From assembly GCA_903642225.1 (NCBI GenBank), contig CAHJWI010000005.1:1-64000 (forward strand): a stretch of 64,000 nt of DNA, in the 5' to 3' direction. The DNA comes from Acidobacteriaceae bacterium (lineage in GTDB: Bacteria; Acidobacteriota; Terriglobia; Terriglobales; Acidobacteriaceae). The notes under the pieces are model-generated. The model saw only the letters and a list, made by a program, of their open reading frames with translations, ran no database searches and was not told where the DNA came from. Shown here piece by piece: positions 16,624 through 26,105 of this stretch (positions are counted from its first letter, which is position 1; every line of letters begins with the position of its first letter). Made by a program: the position numbers and the translations under genes.

Positions 16624-18534
16624 TTGCAGCCACGACAGACCATTGTTGACCGTCTTCGCTCGCGGCGTCCTCTGCTGTGCGACGGCGCCATGGGCACGAT
16701 GTTTTACGCGCGCGGTGTGTTCATAAACCGTAGCTACGATGAACTGAACCTGGTGGAGCCGCTGCTGGTGCGCGAATTGCACGAGGATTACCTCCTGAGC
16801 GGAGCGGAGCTGGTGGAAACGAACACCTTCGGCGCGAACAGCGTGCGGCTGCGCCGGTTTGAGCTGCAGGGCAAGGTGGCGGAGGTCAATACCGCCGGCG
16901 TGCAGTTGGCGCGCGAAGCCGTCGACCATGTGCGGGAGAAGCATGCAATCGAGGCGTGGGTGGCTGGGTCGATCGGATCGCTAGGGTTGAAGCCTGACGA
17001 TGCTGACGACGCGGAAGCTGTTTATGCGGAGCAGGTGGAGGCGCTGCACTGTGCGGGTGTGGACCTGTTTTTCATCGAGACGGTGACGTCGATTTTTGAA
17101 GCGGAGGCAGCACTCCATGCGGTGCGGCGGATCGCGCCTGCCGTGCCTGCGGTAGTGACTGTGACGGTGACGGACGCCGGAAACATGGCGGACGGAACGA
17201 CGCCGGAAGATGCGGCGCGGCGGCTTGAGGCGGCGGGTGCCGCAGCAGTTGGATGCAACTGCAGCGATGGTCCGAACCTGGTGTTGCAGACCGTGGAGCG
17301 CATGCGACGCGAGACAGAGCTGCCGCTGGTCGCGATGCCGAATGCCGGTGTGCCGAACTGTGTGGACGGGCGAAGCATCTATCTGTCGTCGCCGGAGTAC
17401 CTGGCGAGTTTTGCGCGCAAGGCGCTGCGCGGTGGGGCGCTGATAGTGGGTGGCTGCTGTGGCACGACGCCGGCACACATCAAGGCCATGCGGTCCAGTG
17501 TGCGCGCGGTGCAAGCGCAGGCCGACGGCATGGAGACGCCGCAGGCACGTGTGCAAGCGGCAGCTGCCGTGGAGCCCGTGCCGCTTGCGGAGCGCACCGT
17601 GATTGGCCGGCACATTGCGGACCGTACGTTTGTGACGATGGTGGAGATTGTTCCGCCGCGCGGGATCGACAGCCGTCAGGAGATTGCCGGAGCGCGTATG
17701 CTGCAGGCGCTTGGGGTGCATGCGATCAACGTGCCGGACAGTCCGCGTGCGAGTGCGCGCATGAGCGCCGGTGCACTTTGCCTGCAGATTGAGCGTGAGG
17801 TGGGCATCGACACGGTGCTGCACTTTACGTGCCGCGACCGGAACCTGCTGGGTATTCAGGGGGACCTGTTGGGCTTCTCGTCGCTAAAGTTGCGCAACGT
17901 GCTTTGCCTGACGGGAGATCCGCCGAAGATGGGATCAAACCCCGACGCGACGGCCGTCTTTGACGTGGATGCAGTGGGCCTGTTGCGGATCGCACGCGAC
18001 ATGAACCACGCGTTGGACGTGGGCGGGCAGTCCATCGGTCAGTCGACCGGGTTTGTTCTGGCGTGCGCCGCGAATCCCGGTGTACCGGACATGGACGCGG
18101 AGGTACGACGCTTTGCCGCCAAGGTTGAGTCAGGCGCCGAGTTTGCCATTACGCAGCCGGTGTTTGACCTGCGGCTGCTGGAGACCTTTCTTCGACGGGT
18201 GGAGACGTTCCGCATACCGGTGGTTGCGGGAATCTGGCCGCTGACCAGTGTGAAAAACGCATTGTTCATGCGCAACGACCTGAGGGTGAGCATGCCGGAC
18301 ACCATTGTGGAGCGGATGAGCCGGCAGACAACGCCGGAGGGTAGCCGCGCCGAAGGTGTTGCGATTGCGCAGGAGATGCTGGCCGAATCCAAGCCGCACA
18401 TTCAGGGCGTGCAGGTGAGCGCGCCATTTGGACGGTATGAGTTGGCGGCGCAGGTCTTGGACAGTGTGTTGGAGCCCGTGCCGGATCCGTCCCGACAGGT
18501 GGAACAACTCATGCAGGCGCAGGAGGTGGCGTAA
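16624..18534 (+). CDS. Bifunctional homocysteine S-methyltransferase / 5,10-methylenetetrahydrofolate reductase
   Basis: Two-domain enzyme like Bacillus YitJ. The N-terminal half is a zinc-type homocysteine methyltransferase: LCDGAMGTMFY, VETNTFGAN, GCNCSDGP and the zinc cysteines in GGCCGTTPAHI. The C-terminal half is a FAD/MetF barrel: FVTMVEIVPPRGID, VLCLTGDPPKMGS, AEFAITQPVFD and PVVAGIWPLTS. The 636-residue length fits. The start is uncertain: TTG at 16624 has GGAAAGAG in front and matches where homology begins. A better SD lies before an out-of-frame ATG at 16574. xseB starts directly after the stop. Confidence 0.93.
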   Translation: MQPRQTIVDRLRSRRPLLCDGAMGTMFYARGVFINRSYDELNLVEPLLVRELHEDYLLSGAELVETNTFGANSVRLRRFELQGKVAEVNTAGVQLAREAVDHVREKHAIEAWVAGSIGSLGLKPDDADDAEAVYAEQVEALHCAGVDLFFIETVTSIFEAEAALHAVRRIAPAVPAVVTVTVTDAGNMADGTTPEDAARRLEAAGAAAVGCNCSDGPNLVLQTVERMRRETELPLVAMPNAGVPNCVDGRSIYLSSPEYLASFARKALRGGALIVGGCCGTTPAHIKAMRSSVRAVQAQADGMETPQARVQAAAAVEPVPLAERTVIGRHIADRTFVTMVEIVPPRGIDSRQEIAGARMLQALGVHAINVPDSPRASARMSAGALCLQIEREVGIDTVLHFTCRDRNLLGIQGDLLGFSSLKLRNVLCLTGDPPKMGSNPDATAVFDVDAVGLLRIARDMNHALDVGGQSIGQSTGFVLACAANPGVPDMDAEVRRFAAKVESGAEFAITQPVFDLRLLETFLRRVETFRIPVVAGIWPLTSVKNALFMRNDLRVSMPDTIVERMSRQTTPEGSRAEGVAIAQEMLAESKPHIQGVQVSAPFGRYELAAQVLDSVLEPVPDPSRQVEQLMQAQEVA

Positions 18535-18762
18535 ATGGCGCAGACTTTTGAAGAGCAGCTGAAACAGCTGGAAAGCATTGTGGAGCGATTGGAGCGCGGG
18601 GATCTTCCGCTGGAAGAGTCGCTGGTGATTTTTGAGCAGGGTGTCGGTTTGTCGGACGCGTGCAAGAAGGAGCTGGACGCTGCAGAGGGCCGGGTGCAGG
18701 TCCTGCTGCAGAAGGGCAACACGCGGCAGCGGACGGTCGAGGATCTGGACCTGTCGCAGTAG
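18535..18762 (+). CDS. xseB: Exodeoxyribonuclease VII small subunit
   Basis: 75-residue XseB, the small partner of XseA in the single-strand-specific exonuclease VII. FEEQLKQLESIVERLERGDLPLEESLVIFEQGVGLSDACKKEL is the classic coiled-coil signature. The ATG follows the previous stop with no gap. No xseA is in the window. Confidence 0.95.
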   Translation: MAQTFEEQLKQLESIVERLERGDLPLEESLVIFEQGVGLSDACKKELDAAEGRVQVLLQKGNTRQRTVEDLDLSQ

Positions 18763-18790
18763 TCAGGTTGGGTATCAGGAACCTGGAGTG

Positions 18791-19282
18791 TCAGGCTGCA
18801 GGAATGGTGAGCTTGCCTTCGGCAAGATCGCGCACCAGGCCGACGTCTGCTGCGAGGAAATCGTAGCGCGGCAGGGCGTCAAAGCCGCTCCAGCGAATTT
18901 CCTGGAAGATGCGGTTGTCCAGGTCTTCTGCGAAGTGGCGGACGACGAAAAACTGGAGATCGACGGCGCCGCCGTTGCGGTAGTTGTGGCGGATCTGGGT
19001 GACGGGTGCGCCTATCTCCGCGACAATACCCAACTCTTCATTGAGCTCGCGGCGAAGAGCCTCTTCAGGGCTTTCTCCGGCTTCAATCTTGCCGCCCGGA
19101 AATTCCCACTTAAGAGCCATGGGCTGGTCTGCTTTTCGCTGGCAGATGAGGACCTCTTCGCTGCCCGAGTCCACGCGGCGTAGGATGAGGGCGGCCACGA
19201 CAAGGCGTAAAGTGCGCGTGCCTGTGGCAGAGACCGCACCTCTTCGTCCGTCGAGTCTTCGAATGCCGTTCTTCAAAGCCAC
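18791..19282 (-). CDS. Nudix hydrolase, MutT-like
   Basis: 163-residue nucleotide pyrophosphohydrolase. The complete Nudix box is GGKIEAGESPEEALRRELNEELGI, preceded by KWEFPGG as in MutT/8-oxo-dGTPases. The start is a GTG at 19282, with AGCAGG close upstream; the N-terminal 15 residues may not all be real, since homology starts around TLRLVVAALIL. It is convergent with xseB. Substrate is inferred, not proven. Confidence 0.9.
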   Translation of the reverse strand: MALKNGIRRLDGRRGAVSATGTRTLRLVVAALILRRVDSGSEEVLICQRKADQPMALKWEFPGGKIEAGESPEEALRRELNEELGIVAEIGAPVTQIRHNYRNGGAVDLQFFVVRHFAEDLDNRIFQEIRWSGFDALPRYDFLAADVGLVRDLAEGKLTIPAA

Positions 19283-19351
19283 CTGCTTGATTAACCCTGC
19301 GAGTCACGCTCGTTAACTGACTTTAGACGCAGAGGCGGGCTGCGAAGCCGC

Positions 19352-20062
19352 TTAGCTCCTCCAGTGATTGGGAGTGGCCGGAAAGTACACGGCCCAACCA
19401 CGGTTCGCGGCTAATGCCTGCAGGCCTGGGCTGGGATTAACGGCAAAGGGAACGCGCGCCAGGGCGAGCATGGCTGCATCGTGAATGCTGTTGCCGAAGA
19501 CCACGTCTGGTGTGTGAAGGCCGACGCGCCGTAGGGCTACGGCCTTGCCCTCGTCCGAGGGGATGTCGCAGATGGTTTTACTGATTATGCCTTCTGTGCT
19601 TGGCTGGACGCATGCGCCGAGCACGCGGTCTGGAGCGATGCCCAACGCACGAACACCTTCCTCAATGACCCAGTTGTTTGTGGAGCTTACGGCCCAGATC
19701 TCGACGCCGCCCTGTTTCAGGGAGCGGACCAGATCGACCATGCTGGGGAATAGGTGTGGTTCAACTTCTGCGGCGAAGTAGGCCTGCGCACTGGCGCGTA
19801 CGACGGATTCTGGCAGGCCGGCGTAGATCTGCACCATCTCGCCGCAAATGGTGGACTCGTCTACCTCGCCGCGATGATAGGCGCCGTGCCGGCCGAGGAC
19901 CTGCTGCGCCTTGGCGGGGGAGAGCAGGCCGGTATTGACGGTCCAGTGCATGAAGCCGGTGCCGGCGTCGCCGGGCCAAAGGGTTCCATCGTAGTCAAAG
20001 ACGGCAGTGCGGGGTTGCGCGGCGGCGACCTGCGCCAGGAAATTATCGTGCGACAGAGGCAT
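19352..20062 (-). CDS. HAD-family phosphatase (SerB-like subgroup)
   Basis: HAD hydrolase with the nucleophile motif FDYDGTLWPGD, a helical cap (GFMHWTVNTGLLSPAKAQQVLG...), motif II VSSTNNWVIEEGVRALG and motif IV VVFGNSIHDAAMLA. The layout resembles phosphoserine phosphatase-like enzymes that act on small phosphomonoesters. The start at the ATG at 20062 is chosen by homology; no strong SD is visible. It is divergent from thioredoxin. Confidence 0.87.
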   Translation of the reverse strand: MPLSHDNFLAQVAAAQPRTAVFDYDGTLWPGDAGTGFMHWTVNTGLLSPAKAQQVLGRHGAYHRGEVDESTICGEMVQIYAGLPESVVRASAQAYFAAEVEPHLFPSMVDLVRSLKQGGVEIWAVSSTNNWVIEEGVRALGIAPDRVLGACVQPSTEGIISKTICDIPSDEGKAVALRRVGLHTPDVVFGNSIHDAAMLALARVPFAVNPSPGLQALAANRGWAVYFPATPNHWRS

Positions 20063-20222
20063 GATGTTATTTTCGCAAACGCGCCCAAGGTGGACTCGCG
20101 ATGTTACGAGGTTGAAACTCTTTTGGCGCATTTGCATCTATTCCTTCTGTGGTGTGGCGCAAGCTGTACGTGTTCCGCTGCGTCACAGCAAGTCCGCTTA
20201 GCGGAACAGGAGAGAAGGTCAC

Positions 20223-20567
20223 ATGGCGTCACAGTTTGTGTCAGACGTGAACGATGCAGAGTTTGAGCAGAGTGTGCTCAAAAGCGACACCCCGGTTTTG
20301 GTGGATTTCTGGGCAGCATGGTGCGGTCCGTGTCGCGCGCTCGCTCCGATCGTCGATCAGGTCGCCTCTGAGTACCAGGGCAAGCTGAAGGTGATGAAGA
20401 TGGATGTTGATCGCAATAACGCGACCCCAGGCCGTTACGGCATCCGCGGCATCCCAGCGTTGCTCTTGTTCAAAGATGGAAAGATCGCGGACCAGATTGT
20501 TGGTTTTGTACCGAAAGACACGATCGAAAAGTCGGTCACCAAGGTACTGGCCGAAGTCTCGGCGTAA
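20223..20567 (+). CDS. trxA: Thioredoxin
   Basis: 114-residue dithiol reductase with the active site WCGPC (33-37) in [16 protein letters not shown], the cis-proline loop [15 protein letters not shown], and a standard length. GGAGAGAAGG precedes the ATG. It probably serves as the general cytoplasmic disulfide reductant. Confidence 0.96.
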   Translation: MASQFVSDVNDAEFEQSVLKSDTPVLVDFWAAWCGPCRALAPIVDQVASEYQGKLKVMKMDVDRNNATPGRYGIRGIPALLLFKDGKIADQIVGFVPKDTIEKSVTKVLAEVSA

Positions 20568-20588
20568 GTTTTTCCGAGTATTCAAGGG

Positions 20589-20616
20589 GCGTCCGGCCAT
20601 TGTGCCGGGCGCTTTT
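20589..20616 (+). terminator. Terminator after trxA
   Basis: GCGTCCGGC (20589-20597) pairs with GCCGGGCGC (20604-20612) with one T-G pair, followed by TTTT. It separates trxA from the cupin gene. Confidence 0.7.
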
Positions 20617-20631
20617 GTCCGTGGGGGAGCG

Positions 20632-21033
20632 ATGGAGATCAGGCGAGTGGATGTGCAGGGCTCCTCTAAGGGGCCGGCAGAGTGGTTCACGGGGGCAGTA
20701 CGGGTGGACGCGCTGTTTACGGCACCGGAGCCGGCGCGGGTGCAGGGAGCAAGCGTGACGTTTGAGCCGGGTGCACGCACGGCGTGGCACACGCATCCGC
20801 TGGGCCAGACGCTGGTGGTTACGGCAGGATGCGGCTGGGCGCAGCGCGAGGATGGGGTCGTGGAGACCATTCGACCCGGCGACGTGGTGTGGTTTGCGCC
20901 GGGGGAGAAGCACTGGCATGGCGCGACGACCACCAAGGGGATGACGCACATTGCCATTCACGAGCGGCTGGACGGCAAAGCTGTCGAGTGGATGGAGCAG
21001 GTGACGGAAGAGCAGTACAGCTCCGGTGCCTAG
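20632..21033 (+). CDS. Small cupin protein
   Basis: 133-residue single-domain cupin. Motif 1 is seen as [22 protein letters not shown] and motif 2 as [18 protein letters not shown], providing His and Glu/Gln metal ligands. This pattern is common in carboxymuconolactone-decarboxylase-linked and (R)-mandelonitrile-lyase-like cupins, but the substrate cannot be told. GGGGGAG precedes the ATG at 20632. Confidence 0.85.
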   Translation: MEIRRVDVQGSSKGPAEWFTGAVRVDALFTAPEPARVQGASVTFEPGARTAWHTHPLGQTLVVTAGCGWAQREDGVVETIRPGDVVWFAPGEKHWHGATTTKGMTHIAIHERLDGKAVEWMEQVTEEQYSSGA

Positions 21034-21069
21034 GCCGACGAATAGACGGCGTGCACGTACACTGCACCT

Positions 21070-22491
21070 ATGCTTGAGTGGGCGCTGCTGCGCATTCTCA
21101 CTGTCGCCCTGCTGATCCTGGCCACGGCATTTTTCGTTGGTGCCGAGTTTGCGATCGTAAGCGTGCGTGAGACGAGGCTGGAACAGCTGTTGGCGCAAAA
21201 CCGCACCGGCGCGGGCGCGGCGCTGAAGCTAAAGCGGCAGATTGACGATTTTCTAGCGGCCAACCAGCTTGGGGTGACGCTGTGTTCGCTGGCGCTGGGC
21301 TGGCTGGGAGAGCAGGCGGTAGCAGAGATCATCGAGCGGCTGCTGCATCGCACGCACGCGTTGCAGGCCCTGCCGACGCTGCAACGGCATGCGGTTGCCG
21401 TGTCGCACGGGGTAGGGGTTGCGGGTGCCTTTGCGCTGATTACGTTTCTTGAAGTGGTGCTGGGCGAGCAGGTACCCAAATCGCTGTCGCTGCAGCGGTC
21501 GGAACGGATTGCGCTGGCGGTGGCGGGCCCAATGGATGTGTTCATCCGCATCGCTCGGCCAGCGATCCGGCTGTTGAAGTTTGCGACCTCGCGGGTGTTG
21601 CGGGTGTTTCGCGCGCCGTTGCGTGCGGAAAGCGGGGAGGTGCACTCGCCGGAAGAGATCAAGCTGGTGGCGACGCAGACGCGGGAGGGTGGCTTGCTGC
21701 CTGCGTTCCAGGAGCAGATCATTCACCGGGCGATCGACCTGAACCACGTGACTGTGCGGGAGATTATGACGCCGCGCGGGCGCATCTTTTGCCTGCCGGC
21801 GGACATGCCGGTGGAGCTGGCGAGTGCGCGCATTGTGGAGGAGCAGCACTCGCGCGTGCCGGTGTATGACCCCAAGCTGGGGACGGAACACATCATCGGC
21901 ATTGTGTACAGCAAGGACATCAGCCGGCTGATGCATTTTCGGCGGGACAGCCGGTTGCCCGCGGCTTATGGGAATGCAGCGCTGCAGCTGCGCACGGTGA
22001 TGCGCGACGCTCTGGTCGTGCCGGAGACCAAGCTGGCTGTGGAGCTGCTGCAGGAGTTTCAGGAGCGCCGGCGGCAGATGGCGATCGTTGTGGATGAGTT
22101 CGGATCGACCGTGGGGCTGGTGACGGCGGAGGACGCGCTGGAGCAGATTGTGGGCGAGTTGGAGGACGAGTTCGACGGCACGGGACGCGCGATCCCACAG
22201 CCGAACGCGCAGGGTGTGCTGGACCTGGAAGGGACGGTGACGCTGCGGGACCTGACAACGCAGCTGCACTGGAGCTTTCCGCGGGAGGCCGGTGTGGAGA
22301 CGCTGGCGGGGTTCCTGCTGGCGCAGCTTGGCCATCTGCCGCAGCCGGGGGAGAGCTTTACGTTTCGCGATCACCGCTTTACGGTGCTTGACTTGCAAGG
22401 TCGCCGGATCAGTCGCATTCGTACGGAGCTGCTCGTACCTGCGCTTGACGTGAATCCGGAAGCCGAGGCGGAGACGGCCCCGACACGTTGA
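21070..22491 (+). CDS. CNNM/CorC-type membrane protein (DUF21 + CBS pair + CorC_HlyC)
   Basis: 473-residue inner-membrane protein. The N-terminal DUF21 domain carries four hydrophobic segments (LTVALLILATAFFVGAEFAIVSV onward, with GEQVPKSLSLQ). A CBS pair (about 215-340; IMTPRGRIFCLPAD, RVPVYDPKLGTEHIIGIVYSKD, MAIVVDEFGSTVGLVTAEDALEQIVGEL) is followed by the CorC/HlyC domain. Family members are Mg2+/Co2+ efflux or cyclic-nucleotide-regulated transport proteins; the hemolysin label is historical. The stop overlaps a TTG start of the following permease. Confidence 0.9.
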   Translation: MLEWALLRILTVALLILATAFFVGAEFAIVSVRETRLEQLLAQNRTGAGAALKLKRQIDDFLAANQLGVTLCSLALGWLGEQAVAEIIERLLHRTHALQALPTLQRHAVAVSHGVGVAGAFALITFLEVVLGEQVPKSLSLQRSERIALAVAGPMDVFIRIARPAIRLLKFATSRVLRVFRAPLRAESGEVHSPEEIKLVATQTREGGLLPAFQEQIIHRAIDLNHVTVREIMTPRGRIFCLPADMPVELASARIVEEQHSRVPVYDPKLGTEHIIGIVYSKDISRLMHFRRDSRLPAAYGNAALQLRTVMRDALVVPETKLAVELLQEFQERRRQMAIVVDEFGSTVGLVTAEDALEQIVGELEDEFDGTGRAIPQPNAQGVLDLEGTVTLRDLTTQLHWSFPREAGVETLAGFLLAQLGHLPQPGESFTFRDHRFTVLDLQGRRISRIRTELLVPALDVNPEAEAETAPTR

Positions 22492-22493
22492 GC

Positions 22494-23504
22494 ATGAATA
22501 TCAGTCCGTCGCAGTTTGCTGTTGCGGTGGAGACGGACAATCGCCGCCGTGCGCTGCTGCAGCGTTTCATGCACATCGGCAGGCGGGTGCTGCTGACGCT
22601 GCCGGTGCTGTGGCTGGTGGTGTCGTTTGTGTTTCTGCTGATCCACCTTGTGCCGGGCGATCCGGTGGCGCAGGCATTGGGCGAGGGTGCGTCCGCGGGC
22701 GATCTGTCTGCGCTGCGGCATGCGTACGGGCTGGATGCGCCGCTGCACCTGCAGTACATCCGCTACTGGATCGGGATTTTTCATGGGGATCTGGGTACGT
22801 CGCTGCGGTCGCACCAGCCTGTGACCAAGCTGATTGCGAGCCGCTACCCGTACACGCTGCTGCTGAGCGTGGTGAGCATGGCGGTGGCGCTGTTGCTGGC
22901 GGTGCCGGCGGGTGTGACGAGTGCGCTGCACCGTGGCCGGGCGGCAGACCAGGCGATCGGGGCTGCGTCACTGGTGGGGCTCAGCTTTCCGAACTTTGCG
23001 CTGGGGCCGATCCTGATCATCCTGTTCAGCATTCGACTGGGGTGGACGCCAGTTTCGGGTGCGGGGACCAGCGGGGTGCTAAGCATGGACACGGTCCAGC
23101 ACCTGGCCCTGCCTGCCATCACGCTGGCACTCTCGCTGGCGGCAATCCTGACGCGCATGGTGCGCACCAGCATGCTGGAGGAGCTTGGACAGGACTATAT
23201 CCGCACCGCACGCGCCAAGGGGCTGACTGAGCGGCAGGTGCTGTACCGGCACGCCCTGCGCAATGCGCTGGTGCCGGTGCTGACCGTGGTGGGGCTGCAG
23301 TTCGGTTCGCTGCTGGCCGGTGCCATTGTGACGGAGACGATCTTCAGCTGGCCGGGCATTGGACGGCTGACGATCACCGCCATCGGGAACCGCGACTATG
23401 CTGTGGTGCAGGGGTGCACGCTGGCCATCGGGCTGACGTATCTTGCGGCCAACCTGCTGACGGATTTTGCGTATACCATCGCCAATCCCCGGATTCGGGA
23501 GTGA
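22494..23504 (+). CDS. Dipeptide/oligopeptide ABC transporter permease, DppB/OppB type
   Basis: Inner-membrane subunit of a peptide-type importer. VLLTLPVLWLVVSFVFLLIHLVPGDPV is the DppB N terminus, YWIGIFHGDLGTSLRS the periplasmic loop, and DYIRTARAKGLTERQVLYRHALRNALVPV the EAA loop. It ends in the usual DFAYTIANPRIRE. ATG at 22494, or a TTG at 22488 that overlaps the previous stop. Its natural DppC partner is not adjacent; the one at 1745-2554 could be it. Confidence 0.92.
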   Translation: MNISPSQFAVAVETDNRRRALLQRFMHIGRRVLLTLPVLWLVVSFVFLLIHLVPGDPVAQALGEGASAGDLSALRHAYGLDAPLHLQYIRYWIGIFHGDLGTSLRSHQPVTKLIASRYPYTLLLSVVSMAVALLLAVPAGVTSALHRGRAADQAIGAASLVGLSFPNFALGPILIILFSIRLGWTPVSGAGTSGVLSMDTVQHLALPAITLALSLAAILTRMVRTSMLEELGQDYIRTARAKGLTERQVLYRHALRNALVPVLTVVGLQFGSLLAGAIVTETIFSWPGIGRLTITAIGNRDYAVVQGCTLAIGLTYLAANLLTDFAYTIANPRIRE

Positions 23505-23506
23505 GC

Positions 23507-24385
23507 CTATTGTCGCGCGAGGTCGGTTTCTGAGCCGATGAAGCCCCATGAGTTCCACGCATCACCGGCGACCACTTTGCGGAAGTAGGGGATCGCGGCG
23601 GCCTTGTCCCCGCGGTACAGGTGCCAATTGCCTACGCCGTAATGGATGGTGTTGTAGGCAAGCTCAGCCTCGCCATCGCCCGGGGCCGGTTTCGCCGGCA
23701 GGATCTGCGCTTCTGTTGCGCGGCCCTGGTAGAAGTGCAGTAGTTTGAGGTAAAAGGCGAGGTGCGGCTCTGTGTTGTGGACTGCCGGTGTGATGCGGCT
23801 GAGGGCCTCGGCTGCATCGGCTTTCTTGCCGGCGCGCTGCAAGGAGACATAGAGCCAGGCAGTGCAGTCAATGAGTGAATCGTCGGACTTGGACAGGTCA
23901 CGTGCTTGACGCAGGTGGTGGGCAGCCTGGTCAAATTGACCCTGGAAGTAATGTGCCAGGCCAAGATGGTAGTGCGAATCGAGCTTGGTGGGATCGGCGG
24001 CAATGGCGGCTTCCAGGTCTTTTTGCGCGATAGCGAACTCGCGCAGACCGAGCTCACGGTGGCCGCGTTCCAGCAGGAGATCGGCGTCGCTGGGGTAGGT
24101 GGCAAGCGCTGCCGTGTCTGTCTTCACGGCCTCCTGGTACTCGCGGCGGCCGGCCTGCGCCTTTGAAAGGGCTACGGCGCTGGCGCTGCCGGGATCGTTG
24201 GCAAGTTGCGCCTGCGCTGCGCGGACACTCTCGTCTTCCGGTTGTGCGTACAGCTTGCGGCCGAGCAGCGACGTCGTCTCAAGCGGACCCTGAGCGGTTG
24301 AAAGCGAAGCCTGTGCAGTGGCGAATGGCAGCGCCGCCAGGCAGGAGAGCGACACCAGGATGGTACGGGTCAGGCGAGTTGCCAT
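23507..24385 (-). CDS. Secreted TPR protein
   Basis: 292-residue protein with a signal peptide (TRTILVSLSCLAALPFATAQA). It is built of helical tetratricopeptide-type repeats, e.g. ATYPSDADLLLERGHRELGLREFAIAQKDLEAAIAADPTKLDSHYHLGLAHYFQGQFDQAAHHLRQA. These scaffold proteins mediate periplasmic or outer-membrane protein contacts; no enzyme motif is present. GGAG precedes the ATG at 24385. Convergent with the DppB gene, 2 bp apart. Confidence 0.85.
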   Translation of the reverse strand: MATRLTRTILVSLSCLAALPFATAQASLSTAQGPLETTSLLGRKLYAQPEDESVRAAQAQLANDPGSASAVALSKAQAGRREYQEAVKTDTAALATYPSDADLLLERGHRELGLREFAIAQKDLEAAIAADPTKLDSHYHLGLAHYFQGQFDQAAHHLRQARDLSKSDDSLIDCTAWLYVSLQRAGKKADAAEALSRITPAVHNTEPHLAFYLKLLHFYQGRATEAQILPAKPAPGDGEAELAYNTIHYGVGNWHLYRGDKAAAIPYFRKVVAGDAWNSWGFIGSETDLARQ

Positions 24386-24654
24386 GAGAGGATCTCCGGG
24401 ATACACGGTAGAGCATGGGGAATGGGCCGGTGAGAACGCGCTGACGGGATCACGGGCTGCTTGCTGGAACCCTCACAGCATAACGAACATTGCTGCAGCC
24501 TCTCACCGGCTTATTGTGGAAATGGGTCTGCTTCGCGATTGCTTGCTGACCGACGAGTATTCCTGACATGCCTGCAGGCCCATTTGGGGAACAGGTTCTG
24601 AAGGAAATACGCGACATGTAAACCATCCAGCGTGCTATAGCGTCTCTTTGCAGA

Positions 24655-25449
24655 ATGGTCATTCCTACCCGATGGTGTGCACTTTCTGCACTTGCGCTGT
24701 TGTTGTTCCGCGCAGGCGCAGTTGTGACAGACGTCGCCGCGCAGGTCGCGAGTCAGGCGTCGCCACCAACCGCCGCTCCCACACCCCCGGAGTTGCATGC
24801 GCGGCCCCGGCCAAAGCCGGTGACGCCGCGCTTGCCGCGACTACCTATGCGAGGGCTGACGGAACCGGCCGAACCTGTGACTCCGGATCCGGCCGATACT
24901 CGGCCCTTCCACGATGGCAAGTACAAGGTGAGTTTTACCGTTCCGGCTGGCTGGAATTTCGAGCAGAAGGACGGCCTGTTGTCGAATTTCGGGGTGGAAA
25001 CGCCGACGGCGCGCCGCAAGACGGATGTTCGTGGGGTGGCGGCAATCAACTTTAATCCGTGGCCAGTCTCCACCTTTGCCGGAGCACTCTTCTACTATTC
25101 GGTAATCCCTCGGGCCAAGGCGGACATGTGCGCGGCGCAGACGAGTACGCGGGGTGTGAGGCCATTGCCGGAATCGCAGATCGACGGCACGCCGTTTCAC
25201 CATGGCACCGATCACCACGGTAAGGTGTGTACGGAGGCCAGGGATGAGGTGTTTACGACGATGCAGGGCAAGAACTGTCTCCGATTCGACCTGGTGGTGA
25301 ATACGTTTTGCGCGGAGACGAGCGGCGCGCAGGAGATTACGCCGGCGCAACTGGACGACGTGGACAAGCGCCTGGCGACGCTGCTTGGATCCGTGACCCT
25401 GGGCAACGGTGTCCACGGCGATTCGGCAGGTAGCAGATCTGCACGCTAG
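24655..25449 (+). CDS. Secreted protein of unknown function
   Basis: 264 residues. It has a signal peptide (MVIPTRWCALSALALLLFRAGAVV), then a proline-rich linker (SPPTAAPTPPELHARPRPKP, about 35-70). A globular part follows with YKVSFTVPAGWNFEQKDGLLSNFG and FNPWPVSTFAGALFYYS. VPAGWNFEQ-type openings occur in envelope proteins of unknown role. Several Cys (DMCAAQ, KVCTEA, NCLRFD, TFCAE) could form disulfides in the periplasm. I do not recognise a family. Confidence 0.75.
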   Translation: MVIPTRWCALSALALLLFRAGAVVTDVAAQVASQASPPTAAPTPPELHARPRPKPVTPRLPRLPMRGLTEPAEPVTPDPADTRPFHDGKYKVSFTVPAGWNFEQKDGLLSNFGVETPTARRKTDVRGVAAINFNPWPVSTFAGALFYYSVIPRAKADMCAAQTSTRGVRPLPESQIDGTPFHHGTDHHGKVCTEARDEVFTTMQGKNCLRFDLVVNTFCAETSGAQEITPAQLDDVDKRLATLLGSVTLGNGVHGDSAGSRSAR

Positions 25450-25468
25450 GACGGCACTACGATGGTGG

Positions 25469-25984
25469 CTACGTGACGGAGTGCACGAGCGCTGTGCTTT
25501 CAAGGTCGATCGTTTTGAATTCCACTGACAGGCTGTTCCCGCGGATGGTGGCAAAGGCCATGCTTACGGGCAGCTTGAACCGGCGAGCGCCTACGCTGCC
25601 GGGATTGAGGTACACGACGCCCATGCGCTCAGTGAGTGAGGGTGAATGCGAGTGGCCGCTGACAACCAGCGACACGGCGGCAGCCACGGGGTCGATGTCG
25701 AGATCGTGAACCGAGTGGATAAGGTAGGCCGTCAGCGTGGAATTGCCGAGACGCACCATCTCCGTGGCGGGCAGTCGGGCGAGATCGCCATCAATATCCA
25801 CGTTGCCGCGGATGGCTGTGACCGGTGCGATCCTCTGCAGGGATTGCAGAATCGCTGAGGTGCCGACATCGCCGGCGTGCAGAATCTGATTGACACCCTG
25901 CAGGGCGTCCATCACCTGCGGCCGTAGCAGGCCGTGTGTGTCCGACAAAATTCCAATGCGCCAATCGGGCTCAGCTGCCTTCAT
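25469..25984 (-). CDS. YfcE/MJ0936-type metallophosphodiesterase
   Basis: 171-residue calcineurin-like phosphoesterase. The five metal-binding blocks are present: GILSDTHGLLRP, ILHAGDVGT, IRGNVDID, VVSGHSHSPSL and LNPGSVGARR. Family members hydrolyse phosphodiesters with a dinuclear metal site; the physiological substrate is not known. The ATG at 25984 has GGAAAGA before it and matches the homology start. Confidence 0.92.
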   Translation of the reverse strand: MKAAEPDWRIGILSDTHGLLRPQVMDALQGVNQILHAGDVGTSAILQSLQRIAPVTAIRGNVDIDGDLARLPATEMVRLGNSTLTAYLIHSVHDLDIDPVAAAVSLVVSGHSHSPSLTERMGVVYLNPGSVGARRFKLPVSMAFATIRGNSLSVEFKTIDLESTALVHSVT

Positions 25985-26105
25985 TCGATCTTTCCATACA
26001 CTGATCAACAATGACATTCGTAATTGCCGCGGCTCACTAAATCCGGTACCAGACAGGTTCCGCGCAGGCGCACGACGGCTGCGAGAGGCACATACTTGAA
26101 TTCCG

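Noticed and set aside
21253-22398. 381-codon minus frame
   Set aside because: Antisense shadow of the CNNM/CorC gene; Gln/Arg/His-rich with no domain.
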